A stretch of DNA of 64,000 nt. It comes from Paenibacillus arenilitoris (GTDB lineage Bacteria > Bacillota > Bacilli > Paenibacillales > Paenibacillaceae). The position numbers were made by a program, and so were the translations under genes. How positions within the stretch are numbered: the first letter of the stretch is position 1; each line of letters opens with the position of its first letter. Positions 1 to 7,717 of this stretch are shown here, in pieces. The notes under the pieces were generated by a model. The model saw nothing but the letters and a program-made list of their open reading frames with translations, ran no database searches and had not been told where the DNA came from. The stretch spans positions 1 to 64,000 of the forward strand of contig NZ_JACXIY010000013.1 of assembly GCF_014705655.1 (NCBI RefSeq), read 5' to 3'.

Positions 1-494
1 ATGGCCCCGGAAGCGGCGGAACTGGGCGCATACGGCGGCTGGCGGACAAATCAGAGCTAGAAATTAGCTCTGATGCGCAAACTTAGCCTGGTTTGGACAG
101 ATCAGGTCTAGAAAGTAGACCTGATGGCCCCGGAAGCGGCGGAACTGGGCGCATACGGCGGCTGGCGGACAAATCAGAGCTAGAAATTAGCTCTGATGCG
201 CAAACTTAGGCTGGTTTGGACAGATCAGGTCTAGAAAGTAGACCTGATGGCCCCGGAAGCGGCGGAACTGGGCGCATACGGCGGCTGGCGGACAAATCAG
301 AGCTAGAAATTAGCTCTGATGCGCAAACTTAGGCTGGTTTGGGCGGATCAGGTCTAGAAAGTAGACCTGATGGCCCCGGAAGCGGCGGAACTGGGCTCAT
401 ACGGCGGCTGACGGACAAATCAGAGCTAGAAATTAGCTCTGATGCGCAAACTTAGGCTGGTTTGGACAGATCAGGTCTAGAAAGTAGACCTGAT
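1..494. repeat. 123-bp tandem repeat, four copies, each with two perfect hairpins
   Basis: Four nearly identical 123-bp units start at 1, 124, 247 and 370. The array fades into unique sequence after 494, and it may extend left of the window. Every unit carries two perfect inverted repeats with 10-bp arms and a 5-nt loop. One has arms ATCAGAGCTA/TAGCTCTGAT around GAAAT (first copy 50-74). The other has arms ATCAGGTCTA/TAGACCTGAT around GAAAG (first copy 101-125). The eight hairpins alternate at 51- and 72-bp steps. Only a few substitutions separate the units. The unit is 41 codons long, but the three forward frames I read all contain stops, so it does not look coding on that strand. It lies directly upstream of purH, inside what is normally a compact operon. 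Function unknown. Confidence 0.93.
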
Positions 495-593
495 AGTCCC
501 GGGAGCCGGAGCGGCGAGGTAATACGCAAAGCAAGGGAAGCTTCCCTTTTTTGATAAATAGCAATGGGTCAAAACGATGAGGAGGGTATTTGT

Positions 594-2141
594 GTGGCTA
601 TACGGAGAGCGTTAATCAGTGTATCCGATAAGACGGGAATCGTGGAGTTCTCCCGCGAACTGGCGAATCAGGGCGTGCAAATCATTTCGACGGGCGGAAC
701 GTTTAGCCTGCTGCAGAAGGAAGGCGTGCCGGTCATCGGCATTTCCGACGTGACGGGGTTTCCGGAAATATTGGATGGCCGCGTGAAGACGCTGCACCCT
801 GCCGTACATTGCGGCTTGCTTGCGGTGCGCGACGACGAAGAGCATCAGAAAGCGATGAAGGAGCTTGGGCTGGATTACATCGACCTCGTCGTCGTGAACC
901 TGTATCCGTTCAAGGAAACGATCGCGAAGCCGGACGTCACGTACGAGGACGCGATCGAAAACATCGATATCGGCGGTCCGACGATGCTGCGCTCGGCTGC
1001 CAAAAACCACGCATTCGTTACGGTTGTCGTCGATGCCGGCGACTACGGCGCGATTCTTGGCGAAGTGAAGGCGCAGGGCGACACGACGCTAGAAACGCGC
1101 AAGCGCCTGGCGGCCAAAGTATTCCGCCACACGGCGGCGTACGACTCCCTCATCTCGGACTACCTCTCGAAGCAGATGGGCGAGCCGCTTCCCGAGACGT
1201 ATACCGTCACTTACGAGAAGGTGCAGGACCTTCGTTACGGCGAGAACCCGCACCAGAAGGCCGCTTTCTACAGCAAGCCGCTTGCCGCGGCGGGCAACGT
1301 GACGACGGCCGAGCAGCTTCACGGCAAGGAGCTGTCCTACAACAACATCAACGACGCGAACGCCGCGCTGGCCATTCTCAAAGAATTCGACGAGCCCGCT
1401 GTCGTTGCCGTCAAGCATATGAACCCTTGCGGCGTAGGCATCGGCGCGACCATTCACGAGGCTTATCAAAAAGCGTACGAAGCCGACCCGACGTCCATCT
1501 TCGGCGGCATCGTGGCGGCGAACCGGACGATCGGCACGGATACGGCCGAGCTGCTCGGCAGCATTTTCCTCGAGATCATTATTGCGCCGGATTACACGCC
1601 GGAGGCGCTTGATATTTTGATGAAGAAGAAAAACATCCGCCTCCTCAAGCTGGGCGAGCTGTCCGCGGCCGCCGAGCGCAAGCCGGAGTGGGTCGTGACC
1701 TCGGTAGACGGCGGCATGCTCATCCAGGAAAGCGACGTGCACAGCCTGGCCGAAGCGGATCTGCAGTTCGTTACGGACCGCAAGCCGACGGCGGAAGAGC
1801 TGAAGCAGCTTCTGTTCGGCTGGAAGGTCGTGAAGCACGTGAAGTCGAACGCGATCCTTCTCGCGAAGGACGACATGACGGTCGGCGTGGGCGCGGGCCA
1901 AATGAACCGCGTCGGCGCGGCGCGCATCGCGATCGAGCAAGCGGGCGAGAAGGCGCAAGGCGCAGCGCTTGCGTCCGATGCGTTTTTCCCGATGGGAGAT
2001 ACCGTCGAGCTTGCGGCCAAAGCCGGCATTACGGCGATTATTCAGCCGGGCGGCTCGATCAAGGACGAGGAGTCGATCGCGGCAGCGAACGCGAACAACA
2101 TCGCGATGGTGTTCACGGGCGTTCGCCACTTCAAGCACTAG
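594..2141 (+). CDS. purH: Bifunctional AICAR formyltransferase / IMP cyclohydrolase PurH
   Basis: Catalyses the last two steps of IMP synthesis: formylation of AICAR with 10-formyl-THF, then ring closure. The N-terminal MGS-like cyclohydrolase domain begins [12 protein letters not shown] and covers about residues 1-145. The AICAR transformylase domain fills the rest, with the catalytic KHMNPCG segment at about residues 274-280. I place the start at GTG 594 because a good Shine-Dalgarno (GAGGAGG, near 579) lies about 10 nt upstream and the protein then starts [13 protein letters not shown], as in homologues. An ATG at 564 in the same frame would add a poorly conserved ten-residue tail. Length 515 aa is typical. 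purD follows, but only after an unusual repeat-filled gap of nearly 680 bp. Confidence 0.97.
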   Translation: MAIRRALISVSDKTGIVEFSRELANQGVQIISTGGTFSLLQKEGVPVIGISDVTGFPEILDGRVKTLHPAVHCGLLAVRDDEEHQKAMKELGLDYIDLVVVNLYPFKETIAKPDVTYEDAIENIDIGGPTMLRSAAKNHAFVTVVVDAGDYGAILGEVKAQGDTTLETRKRLAAKVFRHTAAYDSLISDYLSKQMGEPLPETYTVTYEKVQDLRYGENPHQKAAFYSKPLAAAGNVTTAEQLHGKELSYNNINDANAALAILKEFDEPAVVAVKHMNPCGVGIGATIHEAYQKAYEADPTSIFGGIVAANRTIGTDTAELLGSIFLEIIIAPDYTPEALDILMKKKNIRLLKLGELSAAAERKPEWVVTSVDGGMLIQESDVHSLAEADLQFVTDRKPTAEELKQLLFGWKVVKHVKSNAILLAKDDMTVGVGAGQMNRVGAARIAIEQAGEKAQGAALASDAFFPMGDTVELAAKAGITAIIQPGGSIKDEESIAAANANNIAMVFTGVRHFKH

Positions 2142-2189
2142 CAGGTAGATGGCCGTAGCCGTATCCGGTTCGGAAGGATAGGAGCGGCG

Positions 2190-2530
2190 TGCGGCGTCTG
2201 GTGAGTCAGGTGCTCAGGTGCACAGGGGCATTAAGTGCATCAGGTGCACTGGGCGTCTGGTGCTTAGGTGCATCAGGTGCACTGGGCCTCTGGTGCTTAG
2301 GTGCACCAGTTGCACAGTGACGTCAGATGTGTAAGGTGAATCAGGTGTGTCAGGTGCGTAAAGTGAAGCAGGAGCATCAGGTGCATCAAGTGAACAGGTA
2401 CACAGGGGCATTAAGTGCATCAGGTGCACGGGGGCGTCTGGTGCATAGGTGCACCAGTTGCACAGTGACGTCAGATGTGTAAGGTGAATCAGGTGCATCG
2501 GGGCACAGGGCGTCAGGTGAGTATGGAAAG
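2190..2530. repeat. Degenerate GGTGCA-type repeat tract between purH and purD
   Basis: A low-complexity stretch built from variations on CAGGTGCATTAG. A 33-bp unit is repeated next to itself around 2240-2305. A longer block starting CACAGGGGCATTAAG at 2221 recurs exactly 180 bp later at 2401. A second block, starting GTGCACCAGTTGCAC at about 2301, recurs at about 2450. Read on the minus strand it gives open frames rich in His-Leu and Ala-Pro-Asp, but these are simple consequences of the repeat and I do not consider them genes. No promoter, terminator or known RNA is apparent. Confidence 0.8.
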
Positions 2531-2553
2531 CGGCCCAGCGTTGTGCTAGGAAC

Positions 2554-2765
2554 GTAATGAGGGATGCTCACTAATTAGTGATGCAAATCTCATTACTATG
2601 CGGCAGTATTCTTCATTCGGGGCAATTAGTGAGGTAAACCTCACTCCCCGTGAAGGTAGCTTCATGGCTAATGAGTTTTGCCTCACTAATTCTGTCAAGT
2701 CCGAAGCACAGGATGAAAAGAGTGAGGTTTACCTCATAAACAGTGAGTCTCGCCTCATTCGCGAC
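2554..2765. repeat. GTGAGG/CCTCAC palindrome element, single degenerate copy
   Basis: An AT-richer block made almost entirely of short inverted repeats. It opens with a 43-bp imperfect palindrome (2554-2596, ends GTAATGAG and CTCATTAC, centre TCACTAATTAGTGA). A perfect GTGAGGTAAACCTCAC (2629-2644) follows, then TGAAGG/TTCATGG, AATGAG/CCTCACTAA and AGTGAGG/CCTCATAAACAGTGAG segments. The same elements in the same order occur four times at 18178-19475, so this is a diverged member of that family. It ends about 50 bp before purD and would be transcribed with the operon. Confidence 0.8.
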
Positions 2766-2818
2766 GCGGACGAACGGAACAAACAAGCTAGACCAAGTAA
2801 CGTGGGAGGTTGGCATTT

Positions 2819-4084
2819 ATGCGCATTTTAGTTATTGGCGGCGGCGGACGGGAGCATGCGATCGTCTGGGCGCTGAAAAAAAGCGAGAAGGTCAAGGAAG
2901 TATTCTGCGCGCCGGGCAACGCCGGGATCGCGCAGCTTGCGGAATGCGTGCCGATCGCGGTCAATCAGTTCGACGAGCTGATCCGCTTCGCGAAGGACGC
3001 GGCGGTCGACCTCGTCTTCGTCGGTCCGGACGATCCGCTCGCCGACGGTATCGTCGACGCGTTCGAAGCGGCCGGCATTCAAACGTACGGCCCGCGCAAA
3101 AGCGCGGCGGAAATCGAAGGCAGCAAAATTTTTATGAAAAATTTGCTGAAAAAGTACAATATCCCTACGGCGAAGTACGAGACGTTCACCGATTACGAAG
3201 CGGCCGCCGCTTATTTGCGCGAGCAGTCGGCGCCGATCGTCATCAAGGCGGACGGCCTCGCCGCAGGCAAAGGCGTAACCGTGGCGGCGACGCTCGAGGA
3301 AGCGGAGAAGGCGCTGCGCGAAGCGATGGTCGACAAAGTGTTCGGCGAAGCGGGCAACCAGATCGTCATCGAGGAGTACCTCGAGGGACAGGAAATGTCG
3401 ATTCTCGCGTTCGTGGACGGCGAGACGGTGCGGCCGATGTCGCCGGCGCAGGATCATAAGCCGATCTTCGACGGCGACAAAGGCCCGAACACGGGCGGCA
3501 TGGGCACCTACTCCCCGCTGCCGCATATCGATCAGGCCATTATCGATGATTCCATCCAAAACATCATCATTCCGACCGCGAAAGCGATGGTCAGCGAAGG
3601 ACGCCCGTTCCGCGGCGTATTGTTCGCGGGCCTCATGATTACGAAGGACGGCCCGAAGACGATCGAATTCAACGCGCGCATGGGCGATCCGGAGACGCAG
3701 GTCGTGCTGCCGCGCCTGCAGACCGACTTGATCGACATCGTGCTCGCTTCGCTTAACGGCAGACTCGACCAGCTCGACATCCAGTGGAGCGACGAGGCGG
3801 CGGTATGCGTCGTCGTCGCGTCGGAAGGCTATCCGGCTTCCTACCCGAAGGGCCGCGTCATCAAGGGCCTGGCCGAAGCCGAGGCGCAGGGCGCGCTCGT
3901 CTTCCACGCCGGCACGGCCGAGAAGGACGGCGAATTCGTAACGAGCGGCGGACGCGTGCTCGGCATCGTCGGGCGCGGACGCGACATCGCGGAGGCGCGG
4001 GCGCGGGCCTACGAGGCGGTCGGCGTCATCGAGTTCGAGGGCAAGCAGAACCGTACCGACATCGCGGCGAAGGCGCTCCGTTAA
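2819..4084 (+). CDS. purD: Phosphoribosylamine-glycine ligase PurD
   Basis: GAR synthetase: ATP-dependent ligation of glycine to phosphoribosylamine, the second step of purine synthesis. The protein starts MRILVIGGGGREHAI, the standard N-terminal nucleotide-fold motif. The ATP-grasp part includes VIKADGLAAGKGV and the DKGPNTGGMG loop, and the C-terminal domain ends with the usual GGRVLGIVGRG region. At 421 aa the length is normal. ATG 2819 is preferred over TTG 2810 because the Shine-Dalgarno GGGAGG (2804-2809) abuts the TTG but lies 9 nt from the ATG. It is the last gene of the purine operon and is followed by a strong terminator. Confidence 0.97.
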   Translation: MRILVIGGGGREHAIVWALKKSEKVKEVFCAPGNAGIAQLAECVPIAVNQFDELIRFAKDAAVDLVFVGPDDPLADGIVDAFEAAGIQTYGPRKSAAEIEGSKIFMKNLLKKYNIPTAKYETFTDYEAAAAYLREQSAPIVIKADGLAAGKGVTVAATLEEAEKALREAMVDKVFGEAGNQIVIEEYLEGQEMSILAFVDGETVRPMSPAQDHKPIFDGDKGPNTGGMGTYSPLPHIDQAIIDDSIQNIIIPTAKAMVSEGRPFRGVLFAGLMITKDGPKTIEFNARMGDPETQVVLPRLQTDLIDIVLASLNGRLDQLDIQWSDEAAVCVVVASEGYPASYPKGRVIKGLAEAEAQGALVFHAGTAEKDGEFVTSGGRVLGIVGRGRDIAEARARAYEAVGVIEFEGKQNRTDIAAKALR

Positions 4085-4129
4085 CGGCGCGCGTTCGGCG
4101 AAATCGCGGCATCGTCCCGCGCTGAATAG

Positions 4130-4178
4130 GCCATCCGGCAACGCTTAAGAGGCGTTGTCCGGATGGCTTCTTTTTTTT
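4130..4178 (+). terminator. Rho-independent terminator after purD
   Basis: Long GC-rich stem with arms GCCATCCGGCAACGC and GGCGTTGTCCGGATGGC around a short TTAAGA loop, followed by TTCTTTTTTTT. It closes the purine operon. Confidence 0.95.
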
Positions 4179-4274
4179 GTCGCAACGGCTCGAACCATGT
4201 TACTAATTTGTAACTCTCTTAACCTTCCATTCCCTTAATATAAATCTATCAGCGAGGAATAGAAGGTGAGCGAA

Positions 4275-5396
4275 ATGAGGAAAGCAAGGAAGCGTCGTCG
4301 TCGCGGTTTGTTGGTATTGGTCATTTTGGCAGCGGTAATGGTATGGATTGGCGGATGCGCGATGGACGGTTCCTTTGGCTTATCCGCGCTCATGCAAAGC
4401 GGGAACGGCCCGGTGGGCAGCAAGGGGCCGTTGACGGCGGGAGGCGCCGAAAGCGACGGCGATCTTGTCGTCATCGGCAATGAGGAAGGGCCAAATGAAG
4501 GCGGCATTACGCACGGGGATTGGGAGCCCGCGCCGAATGACGGCGAAGGGAACGGTGTGCCGCCGGGCGAGCAAGACGGCGGGCCGGACGTAAGCCTGCC
4601 GGAGGACCGTCCGGATCGGCCGGATGAGCAGTCGGATACGGACCATACGCCGGACGGCACGGGCCAGACGGGATCGCAGGACGATTCGAGTCAAGCGACC
4701 GGGCCGGACGGCGCGGATAAGCCCGGTCAGGCCGGAGAACCGGACGATGCCGACCGGCCGGATGCGAACGGCAAGCCGGACGAACCGGCGAATCCGCAGG
4801 AGCCGCCGGCCGGCGAACAAGATGGGGAGAAGCTCGTCGCGCTAACGTTCGACGACGGGCCGGACAAGAACTATACGACGGCCATTCTGGATATTTTGAA
4901 GGAAAAGGGCGTTACGGCCACCTTCTTCGTCGTCGGGCAGCAGGTGAAGAAGAATCCGGACGTGCTGAAGCGGATCGCAGACGAAGGCCATGCCGTCGGC
5001 AATCATTCGTATAATCATAAAGATCTGTCCAAGCTGAACAAGCAGCAAATTCTCGAAGAAATGTCCACTTCGGACGCGGTCATCGAAGACGCGCTCGGCT
5101 TTACGCCAACCTTGTTCCGCGCTCCTTACGGCGCCGTATCCGATACGCTCAAAAACGTGCTGAAGGCGAACAAGCGCGAGCTGATCGGCTGGAGCGTCGA
5201 TACGCGCGACTGGGCGGGCACGTCGCCTGCGGACATGCGCGAAATGATTCGTAAAGAAACGGAGCCCGGTGGTATAATATTGATGCATTCCTTCGGAGGC
5301 AAAAATATTAAGCATACGGTCGAGGCGCTCCCGGGAATCATCGACGATTTGGCGGAGATGGGCTATACGTTCGTAACGGCCGACCGGGTCGCTTGA
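4275..5396 (+). CDS. Polysaccharide deacetylase lipoprotein (NodB domain)
   Basis: Probable membrane-anchored carbohydrate de-N-acetylase acting on peptidoglycan or a related polymer outside the membrane. A basic N-terminus (RKRRRRG) precedes a hydrophobic segment ending IGGC, a plausible lipobox with Cys28. Residues about 30-185 are a low-complexity spacer of Asp, Gly, Pro, Glu and Gln. The NodB domain follows: TFDDGP (Asp193, Asp194), ATFFVVG, HSYNH metal ligands (His244, His248), FRAPYG and the late LMHS histidine. All key catalytic motifs are present. ATG 4275 is chosen because AGAAGGTGAG overlaps the alternative GTG at 4266 and is well spaced to the ATG. A lipoprotein and a two-component pair follow closely. 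The exact substrate cannot be told. Confidence 0.88.
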   Translation: MRKARKRRRRGLLVLVILAAVMVWIGGCAMDGSFGLSALMQSGNGPVGSKGPLTAGGAESDGDLVVIGNEEGPNEGGITHGDWEPAPNDGEGNGVPPGEQDGGPDVSLPEDRPDRPDEQSDTDHTPDGTGQTGSQDDSSQATGPDGADKPGQAGEPDDADRPDANGKPDEPANPQEPPAGEQDGEKLVALTFDDGPDKNYTTAILDILKEKGVTATFFVVGQQVKKNPDVLKRIADEGHAVGNHSYNHKDLSKLNKQQILEEMSTSDAVIEDALGFTPTLFRAPYGAVSDTLKNVLKANKRELIGWSVDTRDWAGTSPADMREMIRKETEPGGIILMHSFGGKNIKHTVEALPGIIDDLAEMGYTFVTADRVA

Positions 5397-5435
5397 ACGA
5401 CCGAAACCTAAGGAGACGGGAGGGAGCCGGTAAAG

Positions 5436-6890
5436 TTGGACGAAGCAACCATGGCAGACGGCAAGCGCGGAAGCGGCCGCGGGCCGCGGCCGGGCATCGG
5501 GCTCGGCGCCGTCCTCGCGTTCCTGCTCCTCGCGACGGGCTGCCGGTATACGGCCGCTCCGGCGGACCTTCTGCAGAAGCCGTCCATCTCGCCGGGCAAG
5601 CAGGCGATCGTGACGGCGGTCGAGAAGACGCTGCCCGCCTACAGCAAGCTGACGCTGCCGCTCCGCGAGGAGCATACGGAAGCGATCCGGCTCGTGGACG
5701 TGGACGGGGACGGCACGGAGGAAGCGATCGTGACCTATTACAATGAATACAGCACGCCCGAGATTATGGCGTTCAAATATACGGCGTCCGCCTGGCGGTC
5801 ATGGGTGCTCTTGCAGCAGCCGCTCGCCAGGCAAATCGCCTGGCTCAAGTTCGAGGACTTGGACGCGGACGGCCGCCCGGAGCTGATCGCCGGCTGGATC
5901 GGCGGCTTCGACAGCCCGAACGTGCTGGAGATCTATTCGTTCCGCTCGAAGCCGGTCCGCAACGAAGCGGGCAAGCTTACGCTCCGGCCGCTGGAATCGC
6001 TGCCGTATTCGTATGCGGAGACGGGCGATCTGAACGACGACGGCAAGCCGGAGCTCGCGGTCATCAGCGAGACGGGGACAAGCAAGGAGGTCTCCGTTCC
6101 CGAGTTTCGGCTGTCGCTGTACAACTGGAAGAACGGCGGCCTCGAGCCGATTGCCGCCACGGAGGTTTTCAGCGACGTCAATGCCTATGACCGGCTCATC
6201 ATGGGGAAGGTCTCGCCGAGGCATTACGGCATCATTCTCGAGGCTTCCGTCGGGGCGCACGGCACGTATACGGCTATGTATGCGTGGGAGAAGGGCAGAC
6301 TAAGGCTTGTCTATCCGAGTCCGGGCGAGGGGCAAGGCGGGATCAGCGGCAAGCCGACGATGAGCAGGGACATGAACGGGGACGGCATATTGGAGATGCA
6401 GTGGACAAGGGAGGCTTCGGGATATCCGAACGTCCCTTATTCGGATTCCATCTGGATCAACGATTGGATGCAGTGGGACGGCCGGGAAGGCTTTACGAAA
6501 AAAACGGAAGAGTTCAGCGATTACCGCTACGGCGTCCGGCTGCGCATTCCCGAGCCGTGGTTCGGGCGCTACACCTTGAACAAGCCCAAGGACGAAGCTT
6601 ACGCGATCGTCGAGGCGGAATATATGAACAGAAGAACCGGCGCCAAGGCCGGGCTGGCTACGTTGTACGCCGTGCCGGAGAAGCAGTGGGAGAATGTGCT
6701 CGCTTCATGGAAGCAGAGCTCCCGCTCCTATGAGCAGCTCCTTACGGACAGCGGGAACGTCTTCGCGATTTCGTTCGCGAAGGAAGCGCCGGCCGGGTGG
6801 CTTGCCGAGGATAGGCAAGCGTTCGCCGATATGGCGGCGGAGGGGAAGCGGTTCGCCTCCTCCTTGACGATTCGGAGCGATTTCCAGTGA
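5436..6890 (+). CDS. Lipoprotein with FG-GAP/VCBS-like Asp-rich repeats
   Basis: A secreted lipoprotein of 484 aa. The signal peptide ends LLATGC (Cys36). The body carries several Asp-rich loops of the FG-GAP/VCBS or dockerin-like type: VDVDGDGTEE, LDADGRPE, GDLNDDGKPE and RDMNGDGILE. These usually bind calcium in beta-propeller repeats, so the middle of the protein is probably a small propeller. The C-terminal 150 residues match nothing I recognise. The TTG start at 5436 is chosen because GGAGGGAG lies about 9 nt upstream, while the first ATG (5451) is too far from any ribosome site. It sits 39 bp after the deacetylase and 20 bp before the response regulator, so the four genes are probably one operon. 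Substrate or partner unknown. Confidence 0.75.
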   Translation: MDEATMADGKRGSGRGPRPGIGLGAVLAFLLLATGCRYTAAPADLLQKPSISPGKQAIVTAVEKTLPAYSKLTLPLREEHTEAIRLVDVDGDGTEEAIVTYYNEYSTPEIMAFKYTASAWRSWVLLQQPLARQIAWLKFEDLDADGRPELIAGWIGGFDSPNVLEIYSFRSKPVRNEAGKLTLRPLESLPYSYAETGDLNDDGKPELAVISETGTSKEVSVPEFRLSLYNWKNGGLEPIAATEVFSDVNAYDRLIMGKVSPRHYGIILEASVGAHGTYTAMYAWEKGRLRLVYPSPGEGQGGISGKPTMSRDMNGDGILEMQWTREASGYPNVPYSDSIWINDWMQWDGREGFTKKTEEFSDYRYGVRLRIPEPWFGRYTLNKPKDEAYAIVEAEYMNRRTGAKAGLATLYAVPEKQWENVLASWKQSSRSYEQLLTDSGNVFAISFAKEAPAGWLAEDRQAFADMAAEGKRFASSLTIRSDFQ

Positions 6891-6910
6891 TTAAGAAGCG
6901 GCGGTGACCT

Positions 6911-7717
6911 ATGCGAATATTATTGTTGGAGGACGAGGAGTCCATTCGCGGCTTCGTCCGCATCAACCTGAAGCGAAACGGGATGGAAGTGATCGAAGCG
7001 GAGAACGGCGAGGACGCGCTCGCCTTCGCTAAGACGCAGGGCCCGATCGACATCGCGCTGCTCGACGTCATGCTGCCGACGATCAGCGGCTTCGAGGTGT
7101 GCGAGGAGCTGCGGAAGCGATACCCGCGCATGGGCATCATCATGCTTACGGCGAAGTCGCAGGAGGAAGACAAAATACGCGGGCTCGAGCTCGGCGCGGA
7201 CGACTACGTGCAGAAGCCGTTCAGTCCCGGCGAGCTGATCGCGCGCATCAAGTCGCTCTACCGGCGGATGCAGCCGGAGCCCGCCGCCGCGGGAGCGCGG
7301 CGGGAGGAGGCGGCGGCCGGCGAAGCGGCGCGGGCGGAGGCGGTCGCCGCCGCGCAGATCGAGGCGCATAAGCAGCAGGCGTCGGCTTCCTTCTTCGCCG
7401 CGCATCAGGTGCTGCTTGTGAAGCCGTTCCGCCTGTCGATCGGCGAGAGGAAGCTGTGGAAGGACGAGAGCGAAGTCGTCCTGACGCCGACCGAGTGGGC
7501 GCTCGTAAGGCTGCTCATGGAGCATGTCGGCGAAAGCGTCAGCCGCGACCATATTTTGACGGAGATTTGGGGACGCTATTACGTAGGCGATTTGAAGGTC
7601 GTGGACGTGAACATTCGCCGGATCCGCCAGAAGATCGAGAAGAACCCGTCGGACCCGATGTACATCGAAACGGTATGGGGCTACGGCTACCGCTGGAAAC
7701 GGGGCTTGGGCGAATGA
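6911..7717 (+). CDS. OmpR-family response regulator with a long Ala/Glu linker
   Basis: DNA-binding response regulator of 268 aa. The receiver domain begins MRILLLEDEE, with the phosphoacceptor at Asp52 (ALLDVMLP), a conserved Thr in MLTAK and Lys in VQKPF. The C-terminal winged helix (about residues 170-265) has the OmpR pattern LTPTEW...RDHILTEIWG...VDVNIRRIRQKI. The linker between the two domains (about 120-165) is unusually long and rich in Ala, Glu and Arg; most family members have 10-20 residues there. The stop codon overlaps the start of the sensor kinase. The upstream deacetylase and lipoprotein genes are possible targets, by position only. Confidence 0.95.
   Translation: MRILLLEDEESIRGFVRINLKRNGMEVIEAENGEDALAFAKTQGPIDIALLDVMLPTISGFEVCEELRKRYPRMGIIMLTAKSQEEDKIRGLELGADDYVQKPFSPGELIARIKSLYRRMQPEPAAAGARREEAAAGEAARAEAVAAAQIEAHKQQASASFFAAHQVLLVKPFRLSIGERKLWKDESEVVLTPTEWALVRLLMEHVGESVSRDHILTEIWGRYYVGDLKVVDVNIRRIRQKIEKNPSDPMYIETVWGYGYRWKRGLGE

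Noticed and set aside
1..494. CRISPR array
   Set aside because: The whole 123-bp unit repeats, including the parts between hairpins. There are no unique spacers and no cas genes.
1..494. Repeat protein gene (123 bp is a multiple of three)
   Set aside because: The three forward frames each meet a stop within the unit.
1089..2138. Long minus-strand frame across purH
   Set aside because: Shadow of a GC-rich gene; composition is Arg/Leu/Val-heavy and purH on the plus strand is certain.
2214..2498. Minus-strand frame coding for a His-Leu and Ala-Pro-Asp repeat protein
   Set aside because: It follows directly from the GGTGCA repeat DNA, has no ribosome site and no conserved character.
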